From Tritrichomonas foetus (Eukaryota; Parabasalia; Tritrichomonadida; Tritrichomonadidae): a DNA stretch of 64,000 nucleotides. The notes below the pieces were generated by a model. It was not told the origin of the DNA. It saw only the letters and a program-made list of their open reading frames with translations, and ran no database searches. The stretch is taken from assembly GCA_001839685.1 (NCBI GenBank), contig MLAK01000754.1:1-64000 (forward strand). Reading direction: 5' to 3'. Below, piece by piece: positions 1 through 8,578 of the stretch (position 1 is its first letter; each line of letters opens with the position of its first letter). The position numbers and the translations under genes are program-made.

Positions 1-260
1 GTTGGTTTCATTTCTGGATATTTATAGGGGGTCGTCATGACTCAAACATAATATATAAGTTCGTTCCAAGGCATTTTTCTTTGAAAAAGTCGATATAAAA
101 AAATAATGGGTAAGAAAACACAATTGAGAGCATTCGGTAAAACATTGTTATTCAATTCCTTTGAAATACCTCTTTCATTTTTTCTTTGAATTCAGAAAAT
201 TTTCTGAATCACAATTTCCATCGGTGAAATTTTTCAGTGAGATCACTTGTAGAAAACACA

Positions 261-1424
261 ATGGCAAAGCATCAAAGGACTCTCTGCGTTTACAAGAAAA
301 CTAATGGTGAAAAGAAAGATATACGCATGAGTGTGCATCGAAAATTTTTATTATTTAGGTATTTTAATAAAGCCCTAACTGATCAAGTTGAAATGCCAAA
401 AATTGAAATGACTTTGGAACCAAGTGATCTAACTATTGTATATAAGTGTGTTTTATTAAGTTATTTAAGTTACAAAGATCGAACAAAAATAGTTTTCTCA
501 GAAAAATCGAAAATTGAATTTGAATCTTTGATATCTGAAGTTGGAAAAATTCCATTTTTTGTTATGAATGATGAAAAGTTGGATGCTATTTTCATTGTTT
601 GTCGTGGATCAAGTTGCTTAGATGATTTTATCACAGATTCAATGGGAAGTGGTGTTTCATATGAAAATGGAAAAATTCATCAGGGTGTATTAAATACTGC
701 CAAATTTGTATATGAAGAAAGTTTAGAAATCATCAGAGATTTACACAAAATATATCCTAGTAGGAAAATTATATTCACAGGTCATTCACTGGGTGCTTCT
801 GTTGCTTCAGTTGTCACTTTTTTCCATTATACAGAAAACAAAGATTTTAATATTCGATGTTATTGTTTTGCTCCACCACCAACCATGACTTTTGATTTAT
901 GGAAACTCTCTGGTCACAGAATATCATCATTTATGATTGAAGGCGATTTTGTTCCGTTTTTATCTGTTCAAAATATTTTAAATTTAACTCAAATTCTTGT
1001 TCCTAATCAGCGAATTAAAAGTTTTATTACATCATTCGTTCATAAGTATTTAAGCAAAAAAATGTTGGAATTAAATAATGAGCAGATGCAGCATGAAGAT
1101 CATCCAACAATGTATCCACCAGGACAATTATATTTAATTAGGTTTGATGAAGCAAATGATGACATAAAAATTTGTCATTTATTAAATCCAAATTATTTTA
1201 CATGTTTTCCAAAAAATATTCAAGAGACTAATCATAAATGCAAAAACTACTTGAAATGTTTGATCACTTTGATTTATAAACAAAAGAAAGAAAAAAGAAA
1301 GCACTTTAAAGATGATGATGATAAAAACAAAGATAAGCACAAAAGTAAAAAAATGAAATCAGCCAAAAGAAAATCAAAAAAAGGAAAAGATAACAAAAAA
1401 TTACCAGAAAGACGAGGAAAATAA
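261..1424 (+). CDS. class-3 lipase family protein (alpha/beta hydrolase)
   Basis: The 387-residue protein is predicted to hydrolyse acylglycerols or phospholipids. It carries the lipase nucleophile elbow G-H-S-L-G-A with Ser at about residue 176, preceded by a typical K-I-H-Q-G-V segment and the F-x-G-H-S context of PF01764 (class 3) lipases. A candidate catalytic Asp lies in I-E-G-D-F-V-P-F. The catalytic His is less certain and may be in the C-H-L-L-N segment near residue 310. There is no signal peptide. The last 45 residues are an extremely Lys/Asp-rich tail, probably disordered. I chose the ATG at 261 rather than the in-frame GTG at 237, because trichomonad 5' leaders are short and an Inr-like TCACTT lies 18 bases upstream. 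Family assignment is firm; substrate and location are unknown. Confidence 0.85.
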   Translation: MAKHQRTLCVYKKTNGEKKDIRMSVHRKFLLFRYFNKALTDQVEMPKIEMTLEPSDLTIVYKCVLLSYLSYKDRTKIVFSEKSKIEFESLISEVGKIPFFVMNDEKLDAIFIVCRGSSCLDDFITDSMGSGVSYENGKIHQGVLNTAKFVYEESLEIIRDLHKIYPSRKIIFTGHSLGASVASVVTFFHYTENKDFNIRCYCFAPPPTMTFDLWKLSGHRISSFMIEGDFVPFLSVQNILNLTQILVPNQRIKSFITSFVHKYLSKKMLELNNEQMQHEDHPTMYPPGQLYLIRFDEANDDIKICHLLNPNYFTCFPKNIQETNHKCKNYLKCLITLIYKQKKEKRKHFKDDDDKNKDKHKSKKMKSAKRKSKKGKDNKKLPERRGK

Positions 1425-1900
1425 AAAACAATCACACATAAGAAAACTCTGTGAATTTTCTTTTCCAATGGAAATTCATGAAAAAAAAAATCATAATTTG
1501 TAGTTTGATATTTTGTATTACAATTAGATATAGACAGAAGAGTTGAATTGCTTAATTATATTTCATAAATCCATTTCAGTTCAAAATATACATTTTATGC
1601 ATTGAAAGAAGTCATTTTTACTTCTCCTGTAGTACAGCATTAATAAACAGTTCTCTTTTTGTCTATAAACAATATTTTTTTATCGTAAATACGATTCATT
1701 CAATGGTGGATTTTTGGAGACTTTATCTAAAATCTTAAACTCTAAAACCCTTTTATAACTGATTTTGAATAAGAACAATTCAAAAATGAATTTATTCAAT
1801 TTCCGTCCAAAGAATTTTACGATAAATAATTGAAAAAGTGTGATAGTGGCATGCTTTTCTCATTCAATATATTCACTTTTCATTTGGTGAAATATGAAAC
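1425..1900. other. intergenic spacer, no gene seen
   Basis: AT-rich spacer between the lipase and the decayed DUF4419 gene. No ORF with coding character and no GC-rich RNA-like block was seen. The only recognisable item is one AAAAAGT-type motif near 1832-1844. Confidence 0.5.
1832..1844 (+). promoter_or_regulatory. AAAAAGT-type upstream motif
   Basis: The sequence GAAAAAGTGTGAT lies about 60 bases upstream of the ATG at 1901. The same core recurs upstream of most genes in the window. Function is inferred from recurrence only. Confidence 0.3.
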
Positions 1901-3364
1901 ATGGAAACTAGTAAATGCCCTCTCACTTTGCAATTAGAAGATTTGACACCACCTAAGTTTTTCCTACCTGAGTTTTCACCAGAACAAATAGTTCAGAGTG
2001 ATAAACATTGGAAAAAAGGATTTTTATGTTCATCATTAGATAAAAAGCTATTTTTTACTTCGAAACAAAATCCAGTAATTTTAGATTTTGTAAAAGCTTA
2101 TAAAGATCACCGACCAATTATACTCTCTCCTGATATAATTTGGCTTTTAATTGTTCAAGGCTTTTCACATCATGTATATAATAATTCTGAAGAATTAAGA
2201 CATCATTTTGTGAATTTTGATGGCCGCAAGACGCTGTAAGTGGCTGAAATATCCACTAATCCTGATTTAACAGATATAAAACGATGGGAGAATACTTTTC
2301 CATGTTTTGTTGAACAAATGTCTCAATATCTTGACCTAAATTTAATTAACGTTTTATCACCTAACTTTTCTACAACAACACCAGTTTCACGAGTTGTTGG
2401 TCAAATTAGCATTATGACATCTTTTCAAAAATATTTTGAATATAAATTCGATATATTTGGCTGTGGAATCCCGTTCATCACAATTGAGGGAAGTAATGAA
2501 GATTGGAAAAAAATTCGAGAAAAATTAGAATTCATTCGTGCATTTGATCTCGAATGGTATCAAAGCTTGTTCCAATTATTGAAGAATTTATAAATGCAAA
2601 ACAAGGAATTGTAAACAAAGAATTTTGGCTTCGAATGGTTCGTTATAAAAATAAAAAGAGTATCTATGATGTGAATAAGATTGATGGATGGATTTGCGCA
2701 TTTTATCCATATGACACAGATGGCAATAGATTTTCATTAAATGAAATTTGTGATGAATCATGTTTTGATAATATTCCAGGTAACATTTTATCTGTTCCAA
2801 TAAATGTAACAATAAGTGGTGTTGGTAACATGCGACATTAAAGCCAGAAATTGGCTGGTTAATAGCAACCAAACCAACGTCAACAATATCAATAAATATG
2901 ACAGGAATTGATCGATTATATATGGAGAAAAAGTATGTGTTCAATTTGGCAAACTCGATTTCGGTATTAATCCTCATCCAATACCTGAAAAGTATATTGC
3001 TGATTATTTGGAAAGATTAGAAAGAGAGAGATTAGAAAGAGAAAGATTAGAAAGAGAAAGATTAGAAAGAGAAAGATTAGAAAGAGAAAGATTTGAAAAA
3101 ATAAGACAAGAAAGAAAAATCAAAATGCTTGAAAAAACAAACCCCCATATTTTCTTCAATGTTCAGGGAAAATCAATAAAAATTATCGCACCAAAGATAT
3201 CATCATCTCAAAGGAAGTCAATCAATAGTCACCCTTTAATTACTAACAAATCCAACAGCACAGATATTCAAACAAAACCCGAACCAAAGGAAATTGAACA
3301 AGAAAATTCAGAAAAAGGGGTATTAAAATATGAACACTTTCACATTTTCAGTGAAGATTTATAA
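1901..3364 (+). pseudogene. decayed DUF4419-family gene
   Basis: The translation reads as one DUF4419 (PF14388) protein only if several breaks are crossed. Segment 1 (1901-2236) has the typical N-terminal block around L-S-P-D-I-I-W-L-L-I-V-Q-G-F and E-E-L-R-H-H-F-V. An in-frame TAA at 2237-2239 is followed by segment 2 in the same frame (F-I-T-I-E-G-S-N-E-D-W). A frameshift near 2560 joins L-E-W-Y-Q to K-L-V-P-I-I-E-E-F. A second, near 2836, leads into L-K-P-E-I-G-W-L-I-A-T-K. A third, near 2940, leads into G-K-L-D-F-G-I-N-P and a tail containing a five-fold R-L-E-R-E repeat (3014-3091). One stop plus three frameshifts in 1.4 kb is too many for sequencing error, so the gene is a pseudogene. 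The family's biochemical function is unknown. Confidence 0.8.
3014..3091 (+). repeat. 15-bp tandem repeat encoding RLERE
   Basis: About five copies of a 15-bp purine-rich unit (agattagaaagagaa) lie in the last segment of the DUF4419 pseudogene. In frame they encode R-L-E-R-E, which would form a charged helix. Confidence 0.8.
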
Positions 3365-3413
3365 AACAAAAGTAAAACAAAATATTTCCTGATATTTGTT
3401 TGTTCTTTAAGGA

Positions 3414-3417
<4 letters not shown>

Positions 3418-3450
<33 letters not shown>
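3418..3450. repeat. (AT)n microsatellite
   Basis: An uninterrupted run of about 16 TA dinucleotides lies just downstream of the DUF4419 pseudogene. Confidence 0.9.
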
Positions 3451-3452
<2 letters not shown>

Positions 3453-3586
3453 AATGATATAGTTATATTATAAATCTTGACTTTTAACACGATAAAATAG
3501 TTTTAGGATATTATTAGGAATTATTGGATGAATTAAAATTCCATTAATGAACCTTGACACAATATTGTATTTTTCAATTTTTTTGA

Positions 3587-3902
3587 CCACTGTAGGCAGA
3601 GATTTATTTTCCTATGAGTTTTGTAAATGTGAAGTGAAAGGTCAAATAAAGGTCAAAAGTGGAAAAAACCTAATGGGTAAATGTGATGTGAACTTTGCTG
3701 GTTCTTTGGGTCACTTCGACATGGAGGAGGTGCGCCACGTGAACACAGCGGAGGGAGCGAAGCGATCCGAAGCTGTGGTCACGTGGCAGCACCTCTTCCA
3801 ATGGCCGAATGAGTCGAAGGGGCCCGCAAAGTCACATCACATTTACCCATTTTTAGTGTCAAAAAACAAAACTCATAGGAAAAAAAATCCTGCCCCACTG
3901 TA
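3587..3902. mobile_element. GC-rich long imperfect palindrome, possible MITE-like element
   Basis: Left and right arms pair over their whole length. The outer part 3588-3623 pairs with 3867-3900 (shared core CCTATGAGTTTTG). The middle part 3675-3698 pairs with 3826-3848 (GGGTAAATGTGATGTGA). The inner part 3727-3749 pairs with 3772-3795 (CACGTG-containing). A loop of about 22 bases, 3750-3771, remains. The centre is about half G+C in a strongly AT-rich region. An ORF runs through it (3547-3939), but its translation has no family character. I infer a non-autonomous palindromic insertion or a structured RNA. The ends and any target duplication are not clear, and no transposase belonging to it was seen. 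Confidence 0.5.
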
Positions 3903-4398
3903 TGTTTTCCCAATTTTGATTCATAGAAATGAAGTATAAATGTGGATAATATGTAATTCTCACCAAAATTAAAAAAGTGACCATTTTTATGATTTTAAAA
4001 AGCTATTTTAGAATAGTGATTTCATATGTAAATATGTATTTGACTATTATTATTCAATCATTAATGATTAAGATATACCGTAATTTTCCTCTTACAGTTG
4101 TAACTATTCCCCTCTACCTTAATAATTCCCCTTTTGGGATAAGTTTGTGATTAGTCAATTTTTAATTAATTGGCAAGAACGAAAAATGTTGATTTTGAGA
4201 TCTTGGAAGAGCTTATTAAAATATGAATGCATATTTTCATATCATTTACTCTTCGCATCAACACTGCTTTGAATGAAACATCATCGAATTAAGCGAATAT
4301 ATTTATCGTCTTGGTGAAAAAATTCACATAAAAAGTCATTGATTGGTTTAGAAAATAAAAATAAATTGGAGACCGTTAATAATTCTTGTCAATTGGAG
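3903..4398. other. intergenic spacer upstream of CK2 alpha
   Basis: AT-rich spacer with no coding segment recognised. It holds the likely promoter of the CK2 gene, including an AAAAAGT motif at 4331-4337 followed by an Inr-like TCATT. Confidence 0.5.
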
Positions 4399-5442
4399 AT
4401 GGCGAACAACGGTCGCGCTGTCCAAAGAGAAAACCCAGTTTACGCAGAAGAAACAGTTGCCTCAGTTTATGCTGATGCATGCAAAAAGTTCGGTCCTGAC
4501 TACTACGAAGTCGATGATTGGGAGCTTCCCACCGCATCGCCAGAACCATACGAAATTGTCGACTGGATTGGAACAGGTAAATATTCCGATGTTTTCACTG
4601 CATATCGTAACCACGATTATTCAAAGCTTGTCGCAATCAAAGTTCTTAAGCCCGTTCGACAGCAAAAATATAATCGCGAAGCCAAAATTTTGATGAACTT
4701 AAAAGGTGGCCCGAATATCGTAGAACTTCACGAAATTGTTCAAAACCCACGAACGCTTCAATACAGCTTTGTCTTTGAGTATCTCAAAGAAGATTCCGAT
4801 TATAACGCATTTTTCGATCACATCAGCCTCCAAGAAGCTCAAATTTACCTCTTTCAGCTTATGAGGGCACTTCAGTTTGCTCACTCGAAAGGTATCATGC
4901 ATCGCGATGTCAAGCCATTGAATATTTTATACGACCGTCAAACCAAAAAACTCAGGCTAATTGATTGGGGACTTGCTGAATTTTACCATCCCGGCCAACG
5001 ATATAATATTCATGTTGCATCTCGTAATTTTAAGCCGATTGAATTATTGGTCGATTACCAAGTTTACGACTATTCCCTCGATATTTGGAGTTTTGGTGTC
5101 ACAATGGCCGGTATAATTTTCAAGAAAACACCTTTCTTCCGCGGCCGTGATGATATGGATATGATATCCAAGATCGCCGCAGTTCTCGGAATGAATGGCC
5201 TCAAGGCATACCTGACCAAATATGGAATACCAACGCCAGCAGTCGTCTCACAGACAATCGCAAGAGGAAAGCCTAGGCCATGGAAAGCATTCGTCACAAA
5301 CGAAAACAAGTATTTGGCCACGGACGAGGCACTTGACCTCATCGACAAATGTATCAGATATGACCACACCGAGAGGATCACGGCGGACGAAGCATTGAAG
5401 CACCCGTTCTTCGACGCAGTCCGCGATATTCCTGTACAGTAA
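4399..5442 (+). CDS. casein kinase II alpha subunit-like Ser/Thr kinase
   Basis: The 347-residue protein is a CK2 catalytic subunit. It has the family signature D-W-G-L-A-E-F-Y-H-P-G in place of DFG, the catalytic loop H-R-D-V-K-P-L-N, the Lys of A-I-K-V-L-K, and the conserved Y-D-Y-S-L-D-I-W-S-F-G helix. CK2 phosphorylates acidic Ser/Thr sites and is normally cytosolic and nuclear. Two normally invariant regions differ. The basic cluster after KPV reads R-Q-Q-K rather than a run of Lys. The P+1 segment reads H-V-A-S-R-N-F-K-P-I-E rather than R-V-A-S-R-Y-F-K-G-P-E. Both changes should affect substrate recognition, so this may be a diverged paralog. The ATG at 4399 is the first in frame; upstream codons are TTG and other non-ATG triplets. 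It is convergent with the kinase at 5911-7149. Confidence 0.92.
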   Translation: MANNGRAVQRENPVYAEETVASVYADACKKFGPDYYEVDDWELPTASPEPYEIVDWIGTGKYSDVFTAYRNHDYSKLVAIKVLKPVRQQKYNREAKILMNLKGGPNIVELHEIVQNPRTLQYSFVFEYLKEDSDYNAFFDHISLQEAQIYLFQLMRALQFAHSKGIMHRDVKPLNILYDRQTKKLRLIDWGLAEFYHPGQRYNIHVASRNFKPIELLVDYQVYDYSLDIWSFGVTMAGIIFKKTPFFRGRDDMDMISKIAAVLGMNGLKAYLTKYGIPTPAVVSQTIARGKPRPWKAFVTNENKYLATDEALDLIDKCIRYDHTERITADEALKHPFFDAVRDIPVQ

Positions 5443-5504
5443 GTCTATTTTTTTATCAAAATCCATAAAAATTTTATAAATCACATGTTGACCACAATCT
5501 TATT

Positions 5505-5705
5505 ACTTGTTCTTTCTTTGTTGTTTCCTTATTGTTTCACTGCCGTTTCATTGTTGTTTCTTTGTTGCTTCATTGTTGATTCTTTGTTGCTTCATTGTTG
5601 ATTCTTTGTTGCTTCATTATTGTTTCTTTGTTGCTTCATTATTGTTTCTTTGTTGCTTCATTGTTGTTTCTTTGCTGTTTCTTTGCTGTTTCTTTGTTGT
5701 TTCTA
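5505..5705. repeat. T-rich tandem repeat (TTGTTGCTTCATTGTTGTTTC-like)
   Basis: A degenerate minisatellite built from TTGTTGYTTCATTRTTG and TTTCTTTGTTG units lies between two convergent kinase genes. It produces an artificial Phe/Leu/Cys-rich ORF (5507-5773) that I do not regard as a gene. It could mark the shared 3' ends of the two genes. Confidence 0.85.
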
Positions 5706-5910
5706 GATTTGTCATATTCTTGGATTTAGAAAGCTCTTTTAAAATCAAACACATTTTTCTAATCTCTTTTTGAACAGAATACCTATGATGAAACAATATT
5801 TCTTGAATAGAAAAGAAAATATTAAATCAGACAGAATAAATTTTACAAACAAAATACTATAAGTGGTCAATCAAATTGTACACATTGGCATCTATTAATT
5901 GTTAACCTTT

Positions 5911-7149
5911 TCAATGAAAAGAATATCTTACAAGGTTTCTTCGATTTGCGTGAGGATTGAAAGTCAATCTCGATCCTTGAGTGATTTTCATTACCTTCTT
6001 TTTCTTCTTCATATTATTCTTGTCATTTTCACTAATCTTATTCAATGTCGGCAAAGTGCATGTGCTTTCGGATTCTTTCATCAATTTCACCATTTGGTTC
6101 GACAAATGGCTTTTTTTGAGTGTTGGTGTGTGTGTCACATCTGGACTTTTATCAGCATTTTGATCAGCATTTTCATTATTTTGGTTAACAATTGGGCTCA
6201 CGTTTTGGGAATATTGAGTTGAATCAGCCAGTAAAGGCGAGCTTGTTTTTTCTTGGAAGATTTGATCAATATCTCTCATTGATGCTGCACCAGCAGTACT
6301 AATCTTTCTGCCGTATTGTTGGCCAACCAATCCACTCCTTAAATTATTGATCCAAGGATGATTGAAAGCTTCTTCAATTGAAATTCTTTTATTGAAATCA
6401 ACACACATCATTTTGGTGATCAAGTCACGACATTGGTCAGATAAAAAAGAAGGGGTTTTATAGTCACCTTCTTGAATTTGTTTGAAAAGTTGTGCAGAAT
6501 TTCTTTGTGTCCATGGAAGTTGTCCAGTCACCATTACATATAAAATTACACCACAACTCCAAATGTCACTTTTCATTGGGTCATAAGGCTGACCAGATAA
6601 GCATTCAGGTGATGCATAACAAGGTGATCCACATGGAGTTCTCACTAAATTGTTGGTTTCAACGTATCGCGAAAATCCAAAATCAGATAATTTGATGTGA
6701 TAGCAAGTGTCTAGCAATAAGTTTTCTGGCTTCAAATCGCGATGTGCAATTCCAAGTGAATGTATATAAGAAACAGCTTCGAGAATTTGTTTCATTTTTA
6801 ATTTCGATTCAGTTTCAGACAACTTTTTGTTAGTCGCTATGTATTCAAAAAGTTCACCTCTTGCACAAAATTCCATAATAGCGTAATAAAAATTCTCGTC
6901 TTCAAGGAGCTCAATTAGTTGGACGATGTGTGGATGGTGAATACTTCGCATCACCTTGATTTCTGTTTGAAATTTTTCTAGTCGGTTTCGAGTCGAAAGG
7001 TGGAGTTTTGAAACGACTTTACATGCAAAATATTGCATGCTTTTTGTGTGAAAAGCAAGTTTGACCACAGAAGTTGCGCCTTCTCCAAGGACTGCACGGA
7101 ATTGATATGGTCCAATAGATGTCGGGATTAGAGGAATTTCTACGAACAT
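5911..7149 (-). CDS. CAMK/SNF1-like Ser/Thr protein kinase
   Basis: The 412-residue protein has its kinase domain at about residues 15-270. It shows the glycine loop G-E-G-A-T-S-V-V, Lys44 in F-A-C-K-V, the catalytic loop H-R-D-L-K-P-E-N, D-F-G-F-S, a T-loop ending in C-G-S-P-C-Y-A-S-P-E-C, and D-I-W-S-C-G-V-I-L-Y. The CGSPxYxxPE pattern places it with AMPK/MARK/NIM1-type kinases. The 140-residue C-terminal tail is Asn/Ser/Lys-rich and low complexity, with a poly-Lys stretch, and has no recognised UBA or KA1 domain. The tail follows T. vaginalis-style CAMKL kinases. An AAAAAGT motif lies 65 bases upstream of the start. Substrates are unknown. Confidence 0.88.
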   Translation of the reverse strand: MFVEIPLIPTSIGPYQFRAVLGEGATSVVKLAFHTKSMQYFACKVVSKLHLSTRNRLEKFQTEIKVMRSIHHPHIVQLIELLEDENFYYAIMEFCARGELFEYIATNKKLSETESKLKMKQILEAVSYIHSLGIAHRDLKPENLLLDTCYHIKLSDFGFSRYVETNNLVRTPCGSPCYASPECLSGQPYDPMKSDIWSCGVILYVMVTGQLPWTQRNSAQLFKQIQEGDYKTPSFLSDQCRDLITKMMCVDFNKRISIEEAFNHPWINNLRSGLVGQQYGRKISTAGAASMRDIDQIFQEKTSSPLLADSTQYSQNVSPIVNQNNENADQNADKSPDVTHTPTLKKSHLSNQMVKLMKESESTCTLPTLNKISENDKNNMKKKKKVMKITQGSRLTFNPHANRRNLVRYSFH

Positions 7150-8578
7150 TAAACTTTTGTGAATCTATGAATTCGATTTTATTCAATTTAACTCAATATT
7201 TTGTGAAAGATTACTTTTTCATATAAATTCAATAACATTACATAATGCAAAAAGTGAAAAACTGAGCTTTTGGTAATTCAAATTGAAAGAAAAAAAAATC
7301 AATTGCCAAATGTAAAAACGCAATATTTTTTTTCTTTAAAACGCAATATTCATTTGTAATACAAATTAACTTTATGAGAAAAAAAACTTGATTTTGACAA
7401 AATCAATAGACTCAAAAATTCTTTTAAAAATCATATAAATTGAATATGTCATACGATTAATTTAAATGACTTTTAACAAAATTTTATTCGTTGAAAATTT
7501 TGTATGATATTTTTCCTCCTTACATTCAAATTAATAGAAAATTTCAATCGAATATTTAACGTTTTTTTGAGTAACAATTGGATATTGTTTTCAATCTTAT
7601 TAATTCTTCCCTTAATAACTACTTATATCTCATTAATGCACAAAATCAGGAAAAATTGAATGAAACGAATAATGACAAGAAGATAAATAACAAATATTAG
7701 TCAATTTGAATTCATAGAAATATCTTGGAAATGGTCAATATTTTCACATAAATTTATCTTTCTTTATTGAAAGATAATAGAACAATATAAGAAGTATATG
7801 GTATTATAGAATGATTTAGAAAAAAAATATTCCGTCAATTCCAATGATAACCTTCTTGTCAAAAACAAAAGTTGATTTTTTTACTTTGTGATGATACTTG
7901 GTCAATATAAGTAAATTTTCTATATGTGGCCGTTTAAAGTTTTAATACAATATTTTTTAAACATTTCTCCAAAGTGAGGCCCAGTTTCTTCACTAGTCAA
8001 ACGCTTACAGGAATGACAGATATATTCTAGAAATTATATCAGAAAGAAATTGTTTTCTTCAACATGTCGAATTTATCAATTAAAAAAGAAACAATTTAAA
8101 TTCCATTTAATATATAACTACGATCATGAAATTTCATTTTTATATTCAATCCTAGTTAAAATAGTTTTCCTTTCATGACTTTTTCTTGAATAATCCAAAT
8201 TTGATTTTTCACATGCGTTAAATTTGCTTGAAAATGCTTCAAAAGAAATTACTGCTATTCACAATAATATTAAATGAAGATATATTGATAATTAATCAAC
8301 AACATTCCGAAAGAATCCAATTATTAATATTTCTGATCATTCAATCGAAGGTCAGATTCTGAAACAAAACCATAGATGTGTTTGTTTTATATATTTCGTT
8401 CGAATACTTACTAAAACAAAACAGAAAAGAAACAACCAAAGAATCACTTTAGTCATGTTTTTTCGAATCTGGCTTATTTTTTTTGTTTTTGGTGAAAATT
8501 TTCCATTTCTTATTCAACTAATTTTTTCAATGGTTTATGTTTTTATTTGAATGGTTTATTGAGTCAATTTTTTTTTTA
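7150..8578. other. 1.4-kb intergenic region between divergent genes
   Basis: Strongly AT-rich and without any ORF of coding character or GC-rich RNA-like block. It must contain the promoters of both flanking genes, which diverge. AAAAAGT-type motifs lie at 7212-7222 (reverse orientation) and 7248-7255, both near the kinase. I see nothing else in it. Confidence 0.5.
7212..7222 (-). promoter_or_regulatory. AAAAAGT-type upstream motif
   Basis: Read on the minus strand this is TATGAAAAAGT, about 65 bases upstream of the kinase start at 7149. A second copy on the plus strand lies at 7248-7255. Role inferred from recurrence. Confidence 0.3.

Noticed and set aside
1274..1468. 64-codon minus-strand ORF over the lipase tail
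   Set aside because: Antisense of the Lys-rich tail; gives a Phe/Leu-rich artefact.
3547..3939. 130-codon ORF across the palindromic island
   Set aside because: It exists because the GC-rich palindrome lacks stops; the translation has no family character and the two arms encode unrelated reading frames.
5507..5773. 88-codon hydrophobic ORF
   Set aside because: Pure translation of the T-rich minisatellite; composition is only Phe, Leu, Cys, Val, Ser.
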